64,000 bases of DNA. Source: Fasciolopsis buskii. Lineage: Eukaryota > Platyhelminthes > Trematoda > Plagiorchiida > Fasciolidae. The translations under genes and the position numbers were made by a program. The notes beneath the pieces are model-generated. The model saw nothing but the letters and a program-made list of their open reading frames with translations, ran no database searches and was not told where the DNA came from. The stretch lies in the NCBI GenBank assembly GCA_008360955.1, contig LUCM01007969.1, positions 31,281 through 95,280 of the forward strand. The letters are read 5' to 3'. This document shows, in pieces, positions 56,718 through 64,000 of this stretch. Every line of letters begins with the position of its first letter. Positions within the stretch are counted from its first letter, which is position 1.

Positions 56718-57207
56718 ATACCATCCCAAGGTTGAATTCAGTAGAAAAACAACGTTGAAATTAGAAATTGTAGAATGACAGTGAGAAACTGTAAGTCTAG
56801 TTTGAAAAAGAGCGACTGCGGTAAATCTCGCCCGCCCATGGTGCATCTTATTGGCCAACTAAGCATATCAATCATCAGCCTATGATCGGTCACTTGTCTC
56901 TTCACATTCCTTGTGAAAAACTAACGCAGTCTCGCACAAATCGCTGAACTACACAGCACCACACTCCAATGACTTCCGTCCACTAGCGTGCATGATGTAA
57001 GGCTGAGATCATAAGGAGTGTGAGAAAACAGGCGACCAATCATGGGCTGGTGATTGGTGTGCTCATTCGGCCAATGAAATGCACCAGAAGCGAGCAAGAT
57101 TTACCACAGCCGCTCTTTTTCAAAATAAAATCACAGTTTCTCATGGTCATTTTGCAATTTCTCATTTCAACATTGTTTTTCTTCTGAATTCAATCTCGCA
57201 ATGGTAT
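56718..57207. mobile_element. Inverted-repeat (fold-back/MITE-like) insertion in an RTE copy
   Basis: Bases 56,718-56,914 are the imperfect reverse complement of 57,011-57,207 (about 197 bp per arm with no net length change, 96-bp centre). Examples are ttgaattcagtagaaaaaca against its partner ending ttcttctgaattcaa, and catcagcctatgatcggtca against its partner ggcgaccaatcatgggctgg. RTE sequence flanks it on both sides, so it looks inserted. No open frame; a TA target duplication is possible but not proven. Confidence 0.65.
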
Positions 57208-57725
57208 GGTATTAGGTACCGGTTCCGGAAATATCGTATCACAGCGTATCAATCTCACTGAACTTCATTAGTTGTGCCACGTTGCATATACCGAACATTT
57301 GCCTATCTTACAGTGTACTATTTTCCTTTCCTCCCATGCAATGGAAGAGAGCATATGGAGGCCGGCAGATAATGTGGACGTGCGGAATGAGAGAATACAC
57401 AGCGAACTTAGTAAACGTGGGGAGGGGGTTCGGAAGACCCCTCAATTAGCTGGCTGTAGACAGTGAAGTATATGTCATCAAACCGCGAACAGTGACGATT
57501 GTGTAGTCACTTTCCGTCAAATTGGAATGATTGAAAAATGTGCGTTTGTATGGTCACACTATTTCCTTTTCTGGCCACTAAGCCCCCTTTTTGTGCCTAT
57601 AGGTTCAGTTCCTGTTCACATTAAATATACATTCTTACAGTTGCAAAGTATACCTCGGTGAGAAGGGTAACAGTCCGTGGAGTTTCGTGTACTGTTTAAT
57701 GCCGAACGATGGTGAACCGTCTTCA
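57208..57725 (+). mobile_element. RTE-type LINE, 3' part continued after insertion
   Basis: It resumes with ggtattaggtaccggttc (RTE LVLGATS block), then the tgcgtataccgaacatt-like and atggaagagagcat.tggaggcc blocks (RMANTRLP, EWKKPCGG). It ends with DMS.NREQ*RL-like and the family 3' UTR to about 57,725. Stops throughout. Confidence 0.75.
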
Positions 57726-57886
57726 TAGTAGTTTATTAATTATTTGTGCTGTCGGCACATTGTGACGACTGTGAGCAATGGTATGGTTGTCTGTGTCCTT
57801 GACCATGTTTTTCTGACCGAAGGGCGAGTTAAACCTTTCCTTCTGCTCCTGTGTTTTAATCCCCTCGGTAACAAATCATTGCTCAG

Positions 57887-57948
57887 ATGCATTCGACGCT
57901 TACTGTGATGCGGTCGAAAAAACCTCCGCTTGGGGTGGTCAAGTTGAA
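57887..57948 (+). CDS. OTUD6B: OTUD6-type deubiquitinase, exon d
   Basis: After the acceptor attgctcag the exon supplies two bases that complete a GAT codon from exon c, then AFDAYCDAVEKTSAWGGQVE, ending at gtgagt. Human OTUD6B has EEFQKYCEDIVNTAAWGGQLE at the same place. The WGGQ.E block belongs to the OTU fold. The phase matches on both sides. Confidence 0.93.
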
Positions 57949-58739
57949 GTGAGTCTAAGATTTTCATTGAAGTCAACATCGGCATTTACAGAACTTTATA
58001 TATATGCTGTTAACTAATTTAAGATTGAAGATTACTTATTAGCCTTCGTTCATCTTCGCCCTGCAACCTTTGGCCAAAATCCGCAATTGTTTAAGGAACC
58101 TAAAACGATTAGTGGCGACCGATAGTCCCCTATGCAGGTCGCTGTGCCGAAGTCAGACTAAAGCATCAGGATAGTAAGATTATAAAGAGTAGGGGAAAAC
58201 GTGCGGCACCATACGGGAATGAAAAATTTGTTCCTTATAGACGATTTCCTGTTAGAGAAGTGAGTATCGTAACAGTCAGAAGACAACACACACTTGCGCA
58301 GTGGGCACAGATACACCCTACCCTCCTCAGTTCAGTGCTGCGGCAACATATAGCACCACTGTCAAGATCAACTGTGTATATTGCTGTTTTATCTTGTCAT
58401 TTGTCCATCCAGCTTTGGAATGCCGATCTTTGTTTAAACATTTTTTCGAACATTTGTTGACATCATAACAGTTTAGTACATCTGATCTGACTTGCATGCC
58501 GTGGTACGGTCAAGGGACTTTGACTAAACAACTGCTTTGTCGGCGGAATATTGCTGTTAAGTTTCGCAGTGGCCGCACTTTCGACACTTAGGCTTGACTT
58601 ATGTGTTCATCTCACTTTTGTGTGAGCTGCTCATACTCAGCTAAATGCTTTCTGCTAATTAGTTTTCATTTGTATGTCATTAGCTTTTCTATCTCCATAT
58701 TCGATTGGCTTCCAGTTTTTTTAATTCATCTGTCTGCAG
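57949..58739. other. OTUD6 intron, 791 nt
   Basis: Bounded by gtgagt and a pyrimidine-rich tctgtctgcag. It contains no transposon I can recognise. Confidence 0.7.
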
Positions 58740-58846
58740 GTGCGCGCACTTTCTAATGTTTTTCGACTACCAATCGAAGTTCTCCAAGCCGAGGGTCAAC
58801 CAGTCCTCATCGGAGATGAGTTTGATGGTCCACCAATAACCATTGT
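58740..58846 (+). CDS. OTUD6B: OTUD6-type deubiquitinase, exon e
   Basis: The exon reads VRALSNVFRLPIEVLQAEGQ, then PVLIGDEFDGPPITIV (the last codon is split), matching human LRALSHILQTPIEIIQADSP..IVGEEYSKKPLILV. The unspliced reading meets an in-frame TAA directly after GT. The donor gtaagg leaves two bases, which the last exon completes. Confidence 0.93.
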
Positions 58847-59477
58847 GTAAGGAATGGATATTCTTCTGAGGGCGCTGTGATTCTCCGGTATTGTATTATG
58901 CATTTCTAGATCTGTTTCGCTTTTGTTTGTGATAGGCAATTTTTATTGCACGGCTGTGGCACATGCAAATAAATGATCAAAATTGGCCAGAATCTTGGGT
59001 GGATATTAGAACAGCACGACCTGAATATCTTGCTGGGGCCGGGTTATTAATTGGACTCTGGTCACACATTGCCCTGCAAATCCAGTACCGGTTTGAAAGC
59101 CGGTTCGTGCTGTTTCTCTCTGCTGCGTGATGTACAGGCCGCGTTCATTATTCTATTCTCGATCAATACAGGCAAAACGAACTCGGAAAGTTGGACTTTG
59201 GACAGATATGCACAAAACGTGTCTAAGCCACAAGAGATGCCAGCTATCGCAGTTTGTGAAGTGATCTACCTGATGCTACCTGACGGTGTTTCTTTCCCGG
59301 ATATTTGATACTGCGAGGTAACAATTACAGCATGTTTGTAAAAACTGGGCTAAATATAAAGGATGAATGCAGACAGGCTCCTTTCATTCCTAGAGGAGAG
59401 CCTTATATCTCAAAGGTGCAAAGCACACCGCATCTGAATACGCCAATCGCCAAATGATCTAACTTTCTGCACAGTCC
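58847..59477. other. OTUD6 intron, first part; no assigned feature
   Basis: A plus-strand open frame of 85 codons at 59,051-59,308 has no recognised family. Nothing else. Confidence 0.4.
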
Positions 59478-59682
59478 TTGAAAATTACCACTGAGCACAT
59501 TGAGAAAACAAGTTGGCGAACAAGCTCGTTTTCAGTGATTCGTACTCATGCCATTACATCACTATATATCTTGACAAAAAATTTTCACTATAGGAAAGAT
59601 TGGATTAGTCAGATACAAATATGGGTGGGGAAGGGATTTGTGGTGTTACATGCATAACCTGAATACACAAGAATGTGTTGTG

Positions 59683-60762
59683 TTAATTGTTTTGTTGTCT
59701 AGGGTTTGCATTGGGACGGAGGGTGGGCCAGGGGAGTTGAAGCTCAACCACAAATTGTTTTTGAGAACAAAGTGGAGGATTGTGAAGACGGATTGCGACA
59801 GCTTCCGCAGTGCTCAAGAGGCGACATTTTGCCAACCTGGATTGTTGACCTCTGACCTTATACAGGGTCCGGAAAGCTTGCGTCACATTCACGGTGTGGT
59901 TAGTCTGTGCTAGATGTGAAACGACTGCGCTATTAAGTGACTTGATTGTTCCAGTGCCTAACCATGCCGGGTAGTGCTCACGGATGCGTTCAGACAAGCG
60001 CCTGGTCGTGCGGCCGATGTACATTGTCCCACAGGAACATGTGAATGAATAGATACAAAACGAGGCTGCAAAATCAGGGACTTTGTCTTTCAACCATAAT
60101 GACACTACGGGGCGGGATTTGAACAGGATACGAAGCTTGGCTGCGTAGAATGTCTTATTGATAGCACTAGTCAATCTTCGTCGTGCTATTTCTGCTAGCG
60201 TGTCACCTTTGAATGGCAGAGATATGTATACTGGCTTTCTCTCCACCGTCGCCCTCCTAGGAACTCCCTGTTCTGTCTCCAACATCTTGTCGATTAATCT
60301 AATTGGGAAACCATTTCCAGTGAATACTCTTCTGACCGTCTGCAGTTCAGCTTCAAGAGTATCTTCTGTGCATATTCTTTTTGTCCTGGCAATCAGACAT
60401 CTAATTAAGTTCCACTTCACATTAAGAGGTACAAAGCTGTGGAAGTTGATGTGTTGCCCATTCCATGTGGCTTTCCTGTGTACTGATCGCCGAATTAAGC
60501 CGTCTTCTCGACGACTTAGTCGTACATCTAAGAAAGCTAATTCGTTGTTCAGCTCCATCTCTGTTGTAAATTTCACATTTGCGTGAGCCGAGTTGAACAT
60601 ATTCAACATTTGTTCAGTTTTTGTCGAGGGGTTGAGTACACAGAAGATGTCATTCACATAACGCTTGTATAGGTAGAGCGATTGTATTGACGACTCGAGT
60701 GATCCACGTTCCAGCTTTGCCATGAAAATGTCAGCTAGTAGCGGACCAAGTGGGGATCCCAT
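59683..60762 (-). pseudogene. Penelope-like polyprotein: RT motif B-C, thumb and GIY-YIG endonuclease (copy 2)
   Basis: It opens in motif B (MGSPLGPLLADIFMAKLE; DGEA precedes it in the same frame) and has motif C as KRYVNDIFCVLN, with Asn where the second catalytic residue pair should begin (YVDD expected). From LLADIF to the stop it is identical in protein sequence to copy 1. The GIY-YIG block SFTCSCGTMYIGRTTRRLSE and the downstream EAVAIRLHNPPLCSQK are intact. The reading is cut off from motif A by a frameshift at about 60,765-60,790. Confidence 0.92.
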
Positions 60763-60764
60763 CG

Positions 60765-61250
60765 CTTCGCCGTCCTTTTTACGGTAAATTTAATTATTGA
60801 ATTATATGTGACGTTGTAGGTATAAAAGAACAATAGTTGTTTCAAGTTTGCTATCGGAAGACTTGTCGCTAAGGCATTGTTCTGGATGTGGTCACAGAGG
60901 TATTCGATTGTCTCCGTGATCGGAACGTTGGTAAAAAGGGCGGTGACGTCTAAAGAAAGCATCCTTCGTCCCTTCGTATTTAGGTCTTTCACGGAATCGA
61001 TACGCTCAAATGTGTCTTTGCGCTTCAACTCCTTTGGCCCACCCTCCGTCCCAATATAAACCCTAGACAACAAAACAATTAACACCACGAATCCCTTCCC
61101 CACCCATATTTGTAAATGACTAATCCAATCCTTCCTATAGTGAAAATATTTTGTCAAGATATATATATATAGTGATGTAAAGGCATGAGTACGAACCACT
61201 GAAAACGAGCTTGTTCGCCAACTTGTTTTCTGCACATTGTTGTTCTGCAA
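60765..61250 (-). pseudogene. Penelope-like polyprotein: RT N-terminal part with motif A (copy 2)
   Basis: Minus-strand frame with FERIDSVKDLNTKGRRMLSL followed by DVTALFTNVPITETIEYLCD, which is RT motif A of Penelope-like elements (SLDVTALFTNVP, Asp present). The N-terminal part (KDWISHLQIWVGKGF.., GTEGGPKELK) overlaps the terminal repeat, so the original start is not clear. It shifts frame just before motif B. Confidence 0.87.
61160..61173. repeat. Short (TA)n run in Penelope terminal sequence
   Basis: atatatatatata stretch inside the inverted end of copy 2. The same place reads tatatat in the other end. Confidence 0.8.
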
Positions 61251-62020
61251 AACGATGTAATAGATACACTAGGAGTCGAAAGCTCTGCTCCTGGAACACC
61301 CAAAGCATTTCCAAGAATACCCTCCATGACATGGCTGAAAAAATAGGATATAGCGCAACTTTATCACACTATCAGAAACCGCGAAAACCGAACATAAGTT
61401 CTAACCTGACCTGAGATACATTGGTATAACACCTCGATACCTTATTCGCAAGTACTCTGGCTCTCAATAAACCATGACTGGTGCCAAACGCTGCCTACTC
61501 CCCAAGCGTTTGGCGCCACCTCCGAAAGATAACCGTCGCCCTTAAATACTGGAACCCAAGCCGTACTCCCTTATTTTTTTAATTTAATTCGACAAAAGAC
61601 TGTTGATTGCCGTTTTGATGATAATCAATGCCCTACAAAGTTCTCGGTATCATCTTGAGTAACTCTTCATCGTGTGATTTTCGTTTGTGATAAAAGTTCG
61701 ATATATCGGTCACACTGGAAGTCTTCACATATGCTTAGTTGGTGGCCTATTGAATTGTGTTTAAATTAATCCCGCATACCTATCAGATGAAGTTAGCTAA
61801 ATGTGGCCGTGTAAGACTTAACTTACAATAATTGGTAGTCGCCACACCTGCCGTTTTCGTTTCTCGTAGGAATTGTCTCCTGCATTACCTTTTGGGCACG
61901 CTCCACAGTCTCATGGAAATAGGAACGCATATGTACGTACTCAGATTTGTAGACGATACCAGGACTTTTGTTGTTCATTCCTATTTTATGAAACCAAGGT
62001 TCTTTTTAATTCATCCCTAG
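61237..62020. other. OTUD6 last intron, end part
   Basis: No firm feature. A plus-strand frame near 61,940 reads RFVDDTRTF, which resembles an RT motif C, but no neighbouring motif supports it. Confidence 0.35.
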
Positions 62021-62078
62021 TTATCATAGGCATGTGTATGCATCCGGTGAACACTACAATTCCTGCGTCCCCATCTGA
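62021..62078 (+). CDS. OTUD6B: OTUD6-type deubiquitinase, last exon (catalytic His)
   Basis: After tcatccctag the first base completes the Val codon of exon e. The reading then is YHRHVYASGEHYNSCVPI and a stop (TGA 62,076-62,078). Human OTUD6B has YMRHAYGLGEHYNSV here, and the His of HYNS (62,052-62,054) is the catalytic base of the OTU triad. The usual Leu before Gly is Ser. The protein ends four residues after HYNS plus Cys, somewhat earlier than in human. No canonical AATAAA signal was seen close downstream. Confidence 0.93.
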
Positions 62079-63474
62079 CTGATGACTGCTTTCCTCAGGA
62101 TCAAAAGCTGGTCGAGCCAACGGTGGAATTTGCCGACCAAACTGTGTCTCGGTTTTATTGTCCAAGAAGGAACGGCAAAAGATGACTGTTTTTTATCACG
62201 TCCGTTGCTCCGCACTTCTTTCTTCTACCTTACAGCTCCTATCATTTCGCTACGTTGATTTGTGACATCATCATTGCGAAGTTACCCATACCTATGAGTA
62301 TTATGCCTTAATCCTTGTTTGTGGTTAATCAATTCACGTATTGGTCTTCTATCGTCTTCTTTCGATCCATCCTACTTCGTGTGCTCCAGGGAGGAATTTA
62401 TGCAAATTTCGAATCATCGTCCTCATTAACGTCCAACATAGATATCAGATAATCATAAGTAAATGCCGCATAAAATATTGTTAAAAAAATGTTGTTATTA
62501 GTTGGCTCGGCCGTATTGTATTCTATTCCGATTCCAAAGTTCTTGTGATAGTCTAATCGCTAGCATCTGTAACTTTTAATTAGCCAGGTGTGTTCAGCGA
62601 TAGTTTCTGGCCATTTGAAATCTTACATCGAGCCCACCACACATGATGCTGCGGTTTCCTGTGTACTATAGTGTTGTTATCTCAGCACATAGATACCAAG
62701 ACGTGTGTAAGGGTAAATAGATTACGATTAAATCTTCAGTACTCCTTTTAACCTTGCGAGCCTATACGGTTGCTTCTCCGGCGGTAATATCTCGGTTGTA
62801 TTGGGTGTTCACTCCCGTAGGTCCAGTCTCTTCAAACGTTACAGCGTTACAGAGAAACAGAAACGTTTCGTGTGGAAGAAAGCCACTGACAATATTTAGC
62901 CACACCGCCAAAATTCTCCACTCAGCTCGTTTGGGGGTTGCGTGGGCCCAAAGCCGGTAATCTGATTCGACCCATCCCCTAGGTCGTAGGTTAACAATTC
63001 CAACTAATTATCCAACTGTTATCTGCTTCAGAGAGCACTATACCAACGTAGTCGGTCTGTGATCTTGTCTAACTCACACCAACCACATCCATGCCCGTTG
63101 GATTGACAGCACTGTAAACAATTACTTTGCGCCTAACCTCAAGGATATCGACAAAACTCTCCCACTATATTCTTGACACATCCTAAAGACATCGGTGTTC
63201 AAGTACGGATGGGTATCAAATTTCTGTTCACCATGGTCGTTTTTCTCAGCCCAGCGAAAGGACCGATATCAATGTTGTCTTACAGGACCAGTCTTTAATC
63301 AGTAATCGGAGGCAGCATCAATGACGCGGTGCAAAATAGTAAACAGGGATCTAGTTTTCTGGATATGCCAACACAATTCATACGCCATCAGAGAGGCCAT
63401 AAGTAACCCCCTGAGAAAGGGAAAGATGCTAAGCTCGAACGAAACAGTAACCTACATGCATAAATTACGAGTTT
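62079..63474. other. 3' flank of OTUD6; no assigned feature
   Basis: Presumed 3' UTR and intergenic sequence. No domain or repeat recognised until the RTE copy begins. Confidence 0.4.
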
Positions 63475-64000
63475 CTGACACAGTTCGCGTTAAACAGCAA
63501 CATGGCGCTCTAAATCGACAGGTGGTCTGAGTAAGATCGACCACATTGCAGTAAGTTACCGTTGGCGCGGTTCTGTCTAGAACTGTAGATCATGCTGCAC
63601 CACGTATGTCGAATCGGATCATGCGTTACTTTTATTGCGATTTTTGCTGTGGCTCAATAGCAATCGACGCAGGCCACAAGCCCGATTGGCTGTTGAACGT
63701 CTATCTGATTCGGCTGTTCGCAGCAGCTATGAGCACAAACTTTTCGAGGAACTAAGAAATCCAACGAGCAGCATTGGGATCAAATTAGGCAGTAGATTTC
63801 GTCTGTGGTCGTAGATCTAGCGTTCACCAAGGACACTGCATCTCACAAGGATCGCTGGGCCCAATGGAGCAAAGAAGGCAGCCCTCTAACTGCAAAGAGG
63901 CGAATAAGGTGCATCGATAATTGCAGCGTCAGTTGACGATAAGCCACAATAATGACAGCGAGAAGTGGTGGGTTAAGGTAGCCGAAGAGATGGAGGAGGC
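63475..64000 (+). mobile_element. RTE-type LINE, copy running off the window
   Basis: It begins in the endonuclease (cagttcgcgtt..acagcaacatggcgctcta, the TATWRS block) and runs into the linker (gagaagtggtgggttaaggtagccgaa). It is nearly identical to 45.17-45.70 kb, with a handful of substitutions. The right end is outside the window. Upstream of 63,475 the similarity stops. Confidence 0.88.

Larger units (their letters stand above)
59478..61236 (-). mobile_element. Penelope-like element, copy 2
   Basis: More complete than copy 1: it carries RT motif A through the GIY-YIG endonuclease. The two ends are inverted copies of each other. 59,503-59,532 pairs exactly with 61,201-61,230 (gaaaacgagcttgttcgcca...), and similarity runs inward to about 59,760 and 61,025, with about 37 extra bases on the left side near 59,650. 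It lies antisense to OTUD6 in its last intron. Confidence 0.9.

Noticed and set aside
61920..61990. RFVDDTRTF as a reverse transcriptase motif C
   Set aside because: No other RT motif is readable nearby; a four-residue match is too weak.
63031..63052. EHYTNVVGL-like reading as the last OTUD6 exon
   Set aside because: A better last exon at 62,021 matches the family (YHRHVYASGEHYNS) and fits the splice phase exactly.
1..64000. CRISPR arrays, operons, bacterial promoters or ribosome binding sites
   Set aside because: No spaced short direct repeats and no prokaryotic gene layout; the spliced genes and retroelements are eukaryotic.

Overview
This window looks like an intron-rich, repeat-laden stretch of a eukaryotic nuclear genome, most likely a parasitic flatworm (trematode or cestode). 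The reasons are the multi-kilobase introns with GT-AG borders, one 41-nt micro-intron, and the mix of RTE-type and CR1/Jockey-type LINEs, Penelope-like elements with a GIY-YIG endonuclease, and a tRNA-derived SINE. The phylum is an inference; the eukaryotic origin is certain. There are no operons and no prokaryotic features. Two runs of N (21,365-21,826 and 34,829-35,337) mark assembly gaps.

Two host genes can be pieced together from exons. (1) A septin on the minus strand: one exon at 14,435-14,643 and the next at 3,512-3,706, separated by a 10.7-kb intron. They encode the end of the septin GTPase domain, the septin unique element and the start of the C-terminal coiled coil. The closest group by eye is SEPT7. 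(2) An OTUD6-type deubiquitinase on the plus strand: six exons from 42,511 to 62,078 that join in frame and carry the OTU catalytic Asp/Cys (exon at 47,826) and His (last exon at 62,021). Its N-terminal exon(s) were not found. The upstream exons of the septin and its C-terminal end were not found either.

Almost everything else recognisable is mobile DNA. 0-3 kb: LINE debris. 3.5-14.6 kb: septin intron with an RTE fragment, two SINE copies and dispersed repeats. 16.4-19.2 kb: a decayed CR1-like LINE. 19.5-24.8 kb: RTE pieces, a perfect 532-bp inverted repeat and a gap. 24.9-26.2 kb: a second CR1-like LINE. 27.9-31.3 kb: the best preserved RTE element, with AP endonuclease, RT and C-terminal domain, broken by two frameshifts. 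31.9-39.3 kb: RTE and Penelope fragments in both orientations and the second gap. 39.5-43.9 kb: dispersed repeats and the first OTUD6 exons. 44.3-47.1 kb: an RTE copy lacking the RT core, inside an OTUD6 intron. 50.2-52.4 kb: a Jockey-like LINE between two copies of a Penelope-type terminal motif. 54.4-55.7 and 59.5-61.2 kb: twin Penelope-like elements, also in OTUD6 introns. 55.8-57.7 kb: an RTE copy with an inverted-repeat insertion. 63.5-64.0 kb: the start of another RTE copy that runs off the window.

The points most worth a second look are: the twin Penelope copies that share an Asn for a catalytic Asp (YVND); the perfect palindrome at a gap edge; the direct and inverted duplicated blocks at both gaps, which may be misassembly; and the OTUD6 gene spread over about 20 kb of retroelements.
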